A DNA stretch of 64,000 nucleotides from Lolium rigidum (lineage: Eukaryota > Streptophyta > Magnoliopsida > Poales > Poaceae): contig NC_061510.1 of assembly GCF_022539505.1 (NCBI RefSeq), positions 101,324,292 through 101,388,291 of the forward strand, in the 5' to 3' direction. The notes below the pieces were generated by a model, which was given only the letters and a program-made list of their open reading frames with translations, searched no databases and was not told the origin of the DNA. The stretch's first letter is position 1; each line of letters starts with the position of its first letter. Shown piece by piece: positions 22,005 to 31,626 of this stretch. Both the position numbers and the translations under genes were made by a program.

Positions 22005-25000
22005 ATGGCCTTGACTCCTGCGACCTCTTCCGCCTTGTCGCTCACCACCGTCGCCGGTCCCGTGATCGCGCCGCCTGCTCCCACCGCGGCCGCGCCCGTC
22101 GTCGCTCCGATCGCCGTCCGCCTGGACGGGAAGAACTTCATGCTGTGGAGGGCCCTCACCCTCCCCAATCTCTCAGGCGCTCGCCTGCATGGTTTCCTCG
22201 ACGGCTCTACTCCGGCACCGCCGAAGATGGTTACACAGGGCACCGGCGATGCCGCCCGCCCCGTGAGCAACCACGATTTTGAGCACCGGTGGACGCTCGA
22301 TCGAAGGTTCTCGGTCTCCTCCTTGGATCGATGAACGAAGACATTGCAGCCCAGCCTGATAGGCTGCACCACGGCCGCCGCCGCATGGGCTGCCGTGCAT
22401 GCCATGTTCGGCGCGCAGAACAGCGCCGGTGTTCGGCATCTCCGGCGCCAGATCCAGGCGCTGAGGAAGGAGGACAAGCCTGCTGCTGAATACATGCAGA
22501 AGGTCAAGGGGATGGCGGATGCTATGGCCGCCGCAGGCTCCCCGCTCCGCGATGACGAGATCATCGACTACATGCTGACCGGGCTTGGCAAGGCGTTCAA
22601 CCCCATCGCCGCCTCGATGAATTTCTCGCCGGTACCGGTTACCCTTCCCGTCTTCTACAACAATGTCCTCAATTTCGAGGCCCTTCAGAAGCAGCAAGAG
22701 GAAGATGGGGACTGGACGTCCTCCGCTAATGTTGTCTCACGGCCGGGCTACACCAACAACACCGGCCGTGGCGGCCGTCCTGCAGGTGGTGACTCTGGGC
22801 AGGGAGGCCCCGGCTATGGCGGTCAAGGTGGCCAAGGCTATGGCGACCATGGACAGGATCGCTACCGCAATGGCGGTGGCAACGGCGGTGGAAACGGTGG
22901 CGGCAATGGTGGCCGCAATGGAGGAGGCGGCAATGGCCGCAACAGGCGCTGGCGCCCTCGTTGTCAAATTTGTAAACAATGGGGGCATGAGGCGGCGGAC
23001 TGCCGCAAGCGCTACGACACCGACCACCGCGCCGGGAACTGCGCTCGACCTCTTCTAGTGATCCGCCTCCACTGGATTATGGACACGGGGGCTGCGATCA
23101 CCTAACTAGTGATCTCAATCGCCTCCAAATTCATGAGCGCTATGGCGGGAAGGATCAAGTGCGGGTGGCCAACGGAGCAGGTTTGTCTATCTCCCATATT
23201 GGTCACTCTCAGCTAGCCGGTTCACCTTTGCACTTGCGTGATATCCTTCATGTTCCACACATTAGCAAACACCTTCTTTCCGTTTATCGTCTTGTGTGTG
23301 ATAATAATGTGTTTGTCGAATTTCATAAGTTCTTTTTCCTTGTTAAGGACAAGGCCACGAAGAAAATTCTTCTTCACGGTAGAAGTCATGGCGGCCTCTA
23401 CCCAATTCCGCTTAGTCGAGCTTCGCCCGCACCACGACGCTAGGCTTCTTCCAGCGTCAAGACCACCTCGTCGCATTGGCATCATCGTCTCGGTCATCCC
23501 ACCAATAATGTCGTTCAAACCATTGTTAGTCAGAATAATCTAGTGTGTTCTTCCAACACTCAGACTTCTATTTGTGATGCTTGTCAGCGTGCTAAAAGTC
23601 GACAATTGCCTTATAATGCTTCCCATCGTGTTTCAACTATGCCTCTTGAATTAATTCATTCGATGTTTGGGGTCCTGCCATTGCATCCTCGGGCGGGTAT
23701 ACATATTATGTTAGCTTTGTCGATGACTACTCCCGTTTACGTTGGATTTATCTCCTCAAGCACAAGTCCGATGTTGAGCAGGTTTTCTATGCCTTCCAGG
23801 CGCATGTAGAGCGTCTTCTCGACACTAAGATTAAAGCCATTCAGTCGGATTGGGGTGGTGAGTACCATAAGCTGCACCGATATTTTCAGCGCACCGGCAT
23901 CTCTCATCGCGTCTCGTGTCCACATACCTCGCAACAGAATGGGGTGGCCGAGCGCAAGCACCGTCACCTAGTGGAAACTGGTCTCGCACTTTTAGCCCAT
24001 TCATCTCTTCCATTGCGTTTTTGGGATGAGGTGTTCCTCACTGCATGTTATCTCATTAATCGCATGCCCACTCCTGTCTTACAAAAGGACACGCCCATTC
24101 ATCGCCTTTTTAAGGTCGAGCCAGACTACTCCTTTCTTCGCATATTTGGTTGTGCATGTTGGCCCAGTCTGCGTAAGTATAATGCACATAAGCTCGCGTT
24201 TCGTTCCACTATGTGCACCTTCCTTGGGTATAGTCCTATGCATAAGGGGTACAAATGTCTTGATCGCTCCACGGGTCGTATTTACATCTCTCGTGATGTC
24301 GTCTTCGATGAATCTGTTTTCCCCTATGCCACCCCAGGTGTCCATGTCGATGTGTCCACTCTCGCCGATCTGATCACGTTTCCTTCCACCGAACCGGCTA
24401 CTAGTGATCATATGCGGAAATATGACCTGTCTTATTTGTCCACTAATGCACCTGTTCCAGGTAGTGCTTCTCCCATGCAGGTTTTCCCTACCGCACCGGC
24501 TGCGGACTCCGCTTCGGCCGATTCGTCGACATCGCCGCTCGACGTGCATGTGCATGTCCCGCTCCCCGAGACGCCTGCCCCGCCTTCACCTGCGTTGCCC
24601 TCGCCTGGCTCGCCTCCAGCTGCGCCCTCCGCAGAGCTGACCGCGTCGGCGTCGTCCCAGCCCGTGTCGCCTGCTGTTGAGGGCGCCCCCTCGACCGCGA
24701 CACCCTCGGCTGAGCCATCCTCCACGGCGCCTACACACGCGATGGTCACTCGTGCACGTGATCATACTCGTCGCCCCAAGCAATATACTGACGGAACCGT
24801 CCGCTATGACCCTCGCCGCCATGCCATCTTCGCCACGCCAGTGTCTCACCGTGATGCGTTGCATGATGCGGCCTGGCGGGATGCAATGTCCGAGGAGCTT
24901 GCGCTCGCGTCGGACCAAGACCTGGATTTTGGTTCCCCGCCCCGCTGGTGTTAACATTGTCGGCAGCAAATGGATATTCAAAACAAAACGGCGCCCGGAT

Positions 25001-26378
25001 GGTTCCGTCGATAAATACAAGGCCAGGCTTGTCGCGCGTGGTTTCACTCAGCGAGCATGGCATCGACTACGGTGATACCTTCGATCCGGTGGTCAAGCCA
25101 GCCACCGTTCGCTTGGTTCTTTCGCTTGCTATCTCTCGCGGCTGGACTCTACGGCAGGTTGATGTGAGCAATGCCTTTCTTCATGGTTTTCTCTCTGAGG
25201 ATGTCTATATGCAGCAGCCGCCCGGTTTCGAGGATGCGCGTTATCCCTCCTATGTCTGCAAACTTCAGAGATCTTTATATGGACTTAAGCAGTCTCCCCG
25301 TGCCTGGTATGCCCGACTTAGTGCTCTCCTTGCCACTCTTGGTTTTGTTGCTTCCAAAGCGGATACATCCCTGTTCACCTTCACTCACCAGGATGTTCAG
25401 GTTTATATGCTGGTATATGTGGATGATATCGTGATTGCTGGCTCCACTCCTAGTGTTGTTGACTGTCTCGTTCGGTCTCTCTCTGCCAGTTTTCCCATTA
25501 AGGATCTAGGTCCCCTTCACTACTTCCTTGGGCTTGAAGCGGCTCGCACTTCAGGGGGGCTGACATTGACACAACGGAAGTATGCATTGGATCTATTGCA
25601 CCGTGTGAGCATGGAGAATTGTCGACCCACTTCTACGCCACTGGCCACAGCCGAGCGTCTTGCTCGTGATTCCGGCACTGCTTTGAGTACTGAAGATGCT
25701 TTCAGGTATCGCAGTGTAGTTGGCGGCTTGCAGTACTTGACTCTTACTCGTCCGGACATATCCTTTGCTGTCAATAAGGTGTGCCAGTTTCTTTCACAAC
25801 CCACTGATTCTCATTGGGAGGCCGTCAAGCGCATTCTACGCTATGTTAAGGGCACACTGAGCACTGGACTGAGATTTCGCAAGTCTTCTTCCACCGACAT
25901 CAACATCTATACCGATGCAGACTGGGCAGGGTGTGTTGATGATCGACGATCCACTGGAGGATTTGCTATATTTGTTGGACCGAACCTTATTTCTTGGAGT
26001 TCGAAGAAGCAGCCTACCGTCTCAAGATCTAGTGCCGAGGCAGAGTATAAGGCGCCGGCTAATGGTGCTTGCTGAAGCTATATGGATTGAATCCTTACTT
26101 AAGGAGTTGGGAGTCTCTCAGCAGCATATACCCATTTTGTGGTGTGATAATCTAGGGGCTACATACCTGACTGCAAACCCGAGTTTTCCACGCTCGGACT
26201 AAGCACATTGAGATCGACTTCCATTTTGTGCGCGAGCGTGTTGCGTCTGGAGATCTTCGAGTCAGGTTTCTCTCTTCCAATGATCAGCTGGCTGATGTGT
26301 TTACTAAACCAGCCACTCGACAGATGCTAGACCGTTTTGGACCCAATCTGAATCTTGTACATAGTAGCGGTTCAGATT
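22005..26378 (+). pseudogene. Copia gag-pol polyprotein, frame-broken
   Basis: Gag starts at 22005 (MALTPATSSALSL). A frame change at about 22300-22345 leads into the gag core (AAAAWAAVHAMFGAQNSAGV), a Gly/Asn-rich linker, and a CCHC knuckle CQICKQWGHEAADC at about 22965-23005. The protease motif WIMDTGAAIT is at about 23075, followed by a stop. Integrase continues in other frames: CDACQRAKSRQ near 23580, then DWGGEY and QQNGVAERKHRHLVE at about 23850-23975. Pol resumes after another frame change near 24950, with [23 protein letters not shown] at about 25400-25445 and the RNase H block [19 protein letters not shown] at about 25910. A further break near 26070 precedes the end. Identical LTRs but several frame lesions suggest it was mobilised in trans or carries assembly errors. 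Confidence 0.9.
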
Positions 26379-26387
26379 GAGGGGGTG

Positions 26388-26514
26388 TGTTAACATAGGT
26401 CTAGTATATGTATTCTGTCATGTATTGTACACATGTATTTGTACCTGCTGATCAATATATATATAGAGAGGCGTGAGAGGCTTAAGCCCACGCAAACCCT
26501 AAACACGTTTTTCA
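26388..26514 (+). repeat. 3' LTR of the second Copia element
   Basis: 127 bp copy of 21772-21898, preceded by the polypurine tract. Confidence 0.92.
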
Positions 26515-26522
26515 AATCTCAC

Positions 26523-26588
26523 GGTGTCATGGTGCTGCACCCGGATCTGGAAGTCGATGCCCATTAGAGTCTTCACCGTCAGCTTCAT
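26523..26588 (-). pseudogene. RAD23: RAD23 exon 1, right copy
   Basis: Start ATG at 26588. Encodes MKLTVKTLMGIDFQIRVQHH then DT, with no stop, and ends at ACACC/GTGAG. The intron now runs 8 bp before meeting the Copia LTR. It is intact as an exon, but the gene is non-functional because exon 2 is frame-shifted and the 3' half is missing. The leader at 26589-26713 matches the leader of the left copy. Confidence 0.75.
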
Positions 26589-26713
26589 GGTGGCACCTCG
26601 GTGGCTCTTCCGGAGCGTCGGACGTCCTTCCTTACCACCCCACCCCACCCGCTGCTCGCGCTGCTAGGGTTTTAGGAGGTCGGCCTTGTGCTTGTTGATG
26701 CACGCCTTGGAGG

Positions 26714-27069
26714 TTCACGGCTCGTCAAGTTCGTAGGTCAGATGCGTTCTTATAACCTGCGGATTTCTGTTAGGGAATCACGCTTACGTTCCTATAATCA
26801 CGCGCACTTGAAAAATGGAGAATAACGGCATCGACTGGACTGGGGTGCGTTGGACGCAGGCAGCCGTGAGGTTCGTTTACATGCATGGAGCCGATGCGCG
26901 TGGCCGTGGGTTGTTTGTTGCAGAAACTGGCGCTCGGGGGCGGCAAGGCCGGGGGAGGAGTTGGTGGAGACGGAGTACTACAAAGACCTCGGCGGCGTCG
27001 GCAAGCAGCACCACAACGGTCCGTCTCTGCAATCTTCCTGCTGCCCAGTGTGACCATTTGGTCTCTGAA
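26714..27069. other. Region upstream of the RAD23 right copy, no gene seen
   Basis: No splice-supported or motif-bearing ORF. Presumably promoter-proximal sequence of the RAD23 pseudogene up to the start of the segmental duplication. Confidence 0.4.
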
Positions 27070-28288
27070 TCATGAGCTGTTAAATTAACTTGGTGCATGT
27101 CCTGCATACTGGGACGGGTTCATCAAGATGACAAGCCCACTGGCGCCTCGTTTGAACTCTCCGAAGACCCGGATTCCACAGAGCGCCACGCTTCCTGCAA
27201 GGGGAATCCTGCCACCAACGAGTGGTTCCCCGTCGCCAGCTGATGAGCTGACACGGTAGCCGGTAGGGCAGACAGATGATCCTGGTTGTCTGTTCTTTCG
27301 CTCTTACGATACAAGTCGGCATTTCTGCACTTCTCATGATCCGTGAACGAGCGATACGATTCTGTTCAAGAACCCTCCTGCCAGGGCCGGTCCATGCTTA
27401 TATGGGGCCCAGGTGCAAAATGACAGCAAAGGGCCCTTACTCACACAAATTATTAAAACAGTATTTCAAGCTAAAAAAAACTTTACATATCATTAACAAA
27501 GTCATATTGAGTACATAGCTTATATCCATGATCTTTCGACTCTAAAAATGACAGCGCGTTCTAATCTTTTTGCTCTAAAAATGACAGCACATACTAATTA
27601 TTTGTCTGGATCAAGCAGACAAATGATGGTAGTAAGGAACCATATTGATTTCACAAAGGACCATTTTGCTAGGCTTGAAAAGGGAGAACATTATCTTTCT
27701 TCTGCAAAGGAATATGTTTGTCAAAATTGATGGTTACATGAAGTGACTTACATCTGTTTCTAGTCCTCGACAATCTGTGGTCCATATCCTGGTACTTGTT
27801 ATACAAGATTGACATGGCATGGATTATCAGGATAGCTCCTTTCTGAGATTCTACCAACGCTTCTAAATGTTTTCTTTTCTTCCCTTTTTTCACTATCGGG
27901 TGAAAGATTTCTAGAACACATATCACCAAATAAGTGATACAAATTGCATAAAACAATCAAGAGAGGGAACATAAGCACCTGACTCGATTCTGATGTAGAC
28001 TTGATCTATGTAGAATGAACAATAAGACCACACCCCCATGAACAGAATCCCCTTTCTCTTCAGCACTTTGGCACTGACCACCCTCTGTCCTGGATCCATT
28101 CAATGCCGCATCCCCATCGCTTTATGTTTTTCCTATGAAGATCTTGACTGCTTGAGTTGAAGAGCTGAATAAGGAAGCTATTTAACAGTGGATTGAAGAG
28201 CTGAATAAGTTCACCTGTCTCTAATCTCAATTCCCAAACGCCTATTTCATTGGGAACGAATAGAACCATTGAGAATTGAAGGGGATAA

Positions 28289-29748
28289 GAGCATCTCCAG
28301 TCGCGTCCCACAAACCATCCCCCAAACCGCGCCGGATCGAGCGTTTGGGGGACGTGTTTCGTTCGTGCCGCGTTTGGGGGACGTCGCTCCCCAGCCGCGT
28401 CCCCAAACGCCGCCCCCAAACATTTAAAATAATTTTTCTTGGCATTTTTATTTCAATTTCCACAAACTAATACATAATTTGGAACGTGGTTTACACGAAA
28501 ACACAGTTTGGAACATGGTTTTCCACAAACTAATACATAGTTTGAACCATGGTGGACACAAATATAAAATATTGCAAAGAAACTAAACCTAACTAGGCCG
28601 TGCATCGAAGGTTTCGTGTGTTCGCTGCTAAGAAAGAACACTCGAGGGCATACCCAGTCACCTAAACTGGAAAATCCAGCGGGAGGATGGTGCCCTTGTT
28701 GGTTCTACCGATGAGGCGAACAGGCAGAAACCTCCGTGCACGTATTCGCTGCGAAGAAACAACACTCATTCGGTCGTCCTCCTCGTCGGTGCTCGTCGTC
28801 GTCCCTGTCGACGTGGTAGTCCCGGAGGCAGCGCCTCTCGTCGAAGACCTTGACGCTCATGTCCCTGTTGCCGAAGTAGGAGAACACGAGGATGAAGCCG
28901 GCTTGGAGGCTGTGGTGGCGCGCGAACTTCTCCCGGCCGATGTTGAAGTACATCTTGCCGCGCGCGTCGTAGATCGCCTTGACGATCCACCGGCGGTAGC
29001 CGCACGAATGCTCCCGCGGATGCATCGTGCGCGGGCGTACGCCGCCGACGTACTCGGCGAAGGAGTCCGGCAGCCTCCGGATGCCGCGCGGGTCGCCCTC
29101 GAGGACGTGGACGAACTCGAACGGGACGTCCGGCTCCACGTCCATCTCCGACGATGATGAAGGCGGCGGCATGGAAGGCGACGGCGAGCGTTCAGCTATG
29201 CCGCGGCCACGACCACGACCACGACCACGGCCGCGGCCGCGAGGTCCGCCTCTACCAGACATAGCGTCGAGTCTTGTTGAGAGATGGTGGCGGCTAGGGT
29301 TTGGGAGAGAGGCGCTAGGGTTTGTGTGTGAGAGGGACGATGAGAGGCGCCCCTTTTATAGGCCGGAGGGAGGCGGAGGAGCGGTGGCGCTCATTAACGC
29401 CGGCACGCGGAGCTAGGCGCGACGGGACGCGTCGCTGCGCCCTCTCGCGGAACTCGCACCGTCGGCTGCGCGCCAATAACTTCCGTCGCGAGGTAGGCGA
29501 CGGTTAGGTTTAAATTAATTGTGCCGGCCGACGGGTCGGCCCCGCCACTCCCCGCCTCGCTTTTCGCTGTGTCCGGCGTCCCCGGTGCGTCCCCTGTGGG
29601 ACGGGGACGGGCTCGGGGCGCCGAACACCGAATGGGGGCGCGCCGGACAAAAAAGGGCTTTGGGGGACGCGGCTGGAACGCTTTTTTTGTCCGGCGCGCC
29701 CCAAATCCCTTTAGGGGACGGTTTGGGGGGACGCGACTGGAGATGCTC
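28289..29748. mobile_element. PIF/Harbinger-type element carrying a B3-like ORF
   Basis: Terminal inverted repeats of at least 21 bp, GAGCATCTCCAGTCGCGTCC on both ends (right end read on minus), with extended subterminal similarity (CCCCAAAC/GGGACG-rich). Flanked by the 3-bp target duplication TAA (28286-28288 and 29749-29751), characteristic of PIF/Harbinger. At 1460 bp it is too short for the two Harbinger proteins, and no DDE or Myb-like motif is seen. Its only credible gene is the minus-strand ORF at 28705-29262. Confidence 0.88.
28705..29262 (-). CDS. B3-like DNA-binding-domain protein encoded inside a Harbinger-type element
   Basis: An intact 185-codon ORF starting at ATG 29262. The N-terminus is an Arg/Gly tract (residues 2-21, RG repeats), followed by a Ser/Pro-rich linker. 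Residues about 50-155 resemble the plant B3 pseudobarrel, read from pattern only: EFVHVLEGDPRGIRRLPDSF, then SCGYRRWIVKAIYDARG, then FARHHSLQAGFILVFSYFG and MSVKVFDERRC. The latter two correspond to the B3 'F..h.l..GD.LvF.y.g' and 'V.vFd...C' strands. The tail is Asp/Arg-rich and probably disordered. The ORF fills the element's centre and is oriented toward its left end. It could be a captured host B3 gene or a gene long carried by this family. Expression is unknown; a TATA box was not evident. The RG tract and B3-like fold suggest nucleic-acid binding in the nucleus, which is inference. Confidence 0.6.
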   Translation of the reverse strand: MSGRGGPRGRGRGRGRGRGRGIAERSPSPSMPPPSSSSEMDVEPDVPFEFVHVLEGDPRGIRRLPDSFAEYVGGVRPRTMHPREHSCGYRRWIVKAIYDARGKMYFNIGREKFARHHSLQAGFILVFSYFGNRDMSVKVFDERRCLRDYHVDRDDDEHRRGGRPNECCFFAANTCTEVSACSPHR

Positions 29749-30495
29749 TAAGTTTGGGGAGCGATGGAGTTGCGCCGTTGGCCTCCGTTAATGGCTGGTC
29801 GAGATCTTGGAAGGCACAGCAGTGGCGATTCCCTTCAAGGAATTCGGGGGAGCGGGAGATGAGTCGTCTTTTTTTTATTTTTGACAGAGAAGATGAGTCG
29901 TCTTCTTTTTTTTTGAAATAAGAAGATGAGTCGTCTTGGACTCTTGGTAGAGGAGAAGAGAACGATTGGTTTTTTTTACGAGAGACAGAAGTCGAACGAT
30001 CGATCGATTGGTGTGCTTCAGCGCGGGTAGTAATTGGGCCTTTTAACATTTTGGAGGCCTAAAATCGAAAATTTCAACAACTGGTAGTAGAACTACTACC
30101 TGGGCTGGGGCCCCTAGCTCACAGGGGCCCAGTGCGGGCGCACTTCTTGCCCGGCCTTTGGGCCGGCCCTGCCTCCTGCATCCGCTAGCGGTAACCAGGC
30201 AATCGTTTGCTTCTTTCAGGTGTACCAGGCGTGAGGCGTCAGACAAGCCCAACAGAAGCGACAGCTGAGCCGAGGAATGATCTACAGTCATATCAGATAT
30301 TCAGATGTGTATGATTTCCACTGGAAGAAGCCACTCCGATTAAATTGGACATTCACAAACCAATGACACGTATGCTTGTATTTCATATTCGTTAATGGGA
30401 TAAAATTCTTGTGAGGTTCCTCTACTTGTAAAGTCTGTGCACCGATCTCGAAAAACCGCTATGTTGTCAAAGTAATTTATGGGAAATAAGGCAGA

Positions 30496-31626
30496 AGACC
30501 CAACCCAGAGACACCCTTTTGGGTGGCGAGAGAACATTTCAGCCCTCCGCGTCGCTCCGAGTGGGCGACGGGAGGGCGGTGAACCCCTAGCGCTCGAACC
30601 AGCCTCCCTTCTCCCCTCCCCAGCCGCCCCCGTCCCAGGCAAAGCCCGCGCGATGCCGGCGGCAGCGGAGCGGCTCCTACCCGTGCGTTTGGAGGGGCGT
30701 GGGGTCCCCTCATCCGGCGGCGGTGCTCTTCGGTAGATGGAGGTTCCGGCGGCGGCGCGTCTTCTCGGGCGCCGTGGTGGCGATGGCGTGACTTGTTGGC
30801 GGTTGGGCGGCACGCGGCGGTGCCCTCCCAGCCCGGATCTGGGCCATGTGGGGCCCATTTGGGGCTGGGCCTCTGCAGAGCAGGGCCGCCTCCGGTGGGC
30901 GGGGGGAGGCACCGGAGCGGGGATGGCTGGGGTGGCGGCGTGTGCCCTGCAACATCCCGACAAGGGCTTCACGAGCATGGGCCAGTTGGGTTATTTGTGC
31001 TCGGCCGGGCTATGAGGGTCTGGTGTGCCCCTTGCCGGCTTGTTTGGACGGGTATCGCCATTGGCGGTGGAGGCGGTCCCCTCCCGTGTGGCTAGTACCC
31101 CGCTGCGGCCCAGTTTCGCCATCCTTCTTGATCCCGCTGGCTTCGGTTCGTGAGCCATGGTAAGACGGCGATGGTGCTTGCAAGGCTGTGGTGGCGTGTT
31201 GGTGGGCGGTGAGTTTGGTGGAGCACACTGGAGCGTCCGGGGCGGGGTTGCGAGGGTCAGGAGAAATCCGTTTAAGTCTGGCTGACACCGACGCGATGAT
31301 GCCTGCAGCGCCACCCTTCCTTCCTGAAGGGCGTTGGGTGAAGCCATCCTCCCTTGTCCCTGCGCGTACTTGGGAAGCCCTAGGACCAGTCCGGATACCA
31401 GTGTCGTCATCGTGGTGTCGTCATCGTGGCATTCCTTTTTGAAGGCGTTGCTTGGTACGGACGCATCAGAGTGCTAGGTGCATGGTGTGAATTCTTCGGA
31501 GGACGCAACGACTGCGGGACATCTTCGTTTTTGTCAATCCGACCTTTTCGGCATTGTTTCTCTTTTCTTTCTTTAGTGTTTTTCTTTTAAACGTGTTTGC
31601 ACCATACCGTGTGGTTGTTATATTAA
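30496..31626 (+). mobile_element. Non-autonomous LINE-like retroposon, copy A (3' end disrupted)
   Basis: GC-rich leader-like start followed by a T/C-rich 3' part (TTTTTGTCAATCCGACCTTT, then TGTGGTTGTTATATTAA), with no ORF2 motifs. It is the paralogue of 33647-34787, where the flanking duplication is complete. Its right end is broken at 31626 by the Helitron-like terminus. Long ORFs across it are compositional. Confidence 0.55.

Larger units (their letters stand above)
21772..26514 (+). mobile_element. Copia LTR retrotransposon with very short identical LTRs, at the RAD23 exon 1 splice donor
   Basis: LTRs of only 127 bp (21772-21898 and 26388-26514), identical as far as I can read. The primer site TGGTATCAGAGC (initiator Met tRNA) begins at 21902, and a polypurine tract (GAGGGGG) ends just before the 3' LTR. 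The insertion point lies 8 bp inside RAD23 intron 1 of the right copy, and the left copy (11430-11470) shows the uninterrupted sequence. The 5 bases on each side (TAGGG and AATCT) do not match, so no target duplication is seen. Confidence 0.92.
27382..30171. mobile_element. hAT-family element with 8-bp target duplication
   Basis: The ends are CAGGGCCGGTCCA (27382) and, on minus, CAGGGCCGGCCCA (to 30171), typical hAT terminal repeats. They are flanked by the perfect 8-bp duplication CCTCCTGC (27374-27381 and 30172-30179). Copy B of the segmental duplication shows the single unoccupied CCTCCTGC at 33322-33329. No transposase motif was found; the interior is AT-rich with a nested Harbinger-type element (28289-29748). 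A motif GATGAGTCGTCTT occurs three times at about 29860-29940. Confidence 0.95.
27070..31626. repeat. Segmental duplication, copy A (interrupted by an hAT element)
   Basis: 27070-27381 and 30172-31626 match 33027-33329 and 33330-34767 in order and orientation with only scattered differences and short indels (for example GATGAGCTGACACGG versus GCTGACACGG). The duplicated unit carries a unique-looking 5' part (about 300 bp) and a GC-rich retroposon-like part (from about 30496). Copy A additionally contains the hAT (27382-30171). Confidence 0.9.

Noticed and set aside
28687..29157. 156-codon plus-strand ORF (Val/Asp/Glu-rich)
   Set aside because: Antisense to the B3-like ORF, which has recognisable domain pattern and a sensible start; the plus frame has none.
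30340..30978. 212-codon Pro/Arg-rich minus-strand ORF and similar ones at 33628-34298
   Set aside because: Both lie in the duplicated GC-rich retroposon, are not conserved as a frame between the copies, and have no domain.
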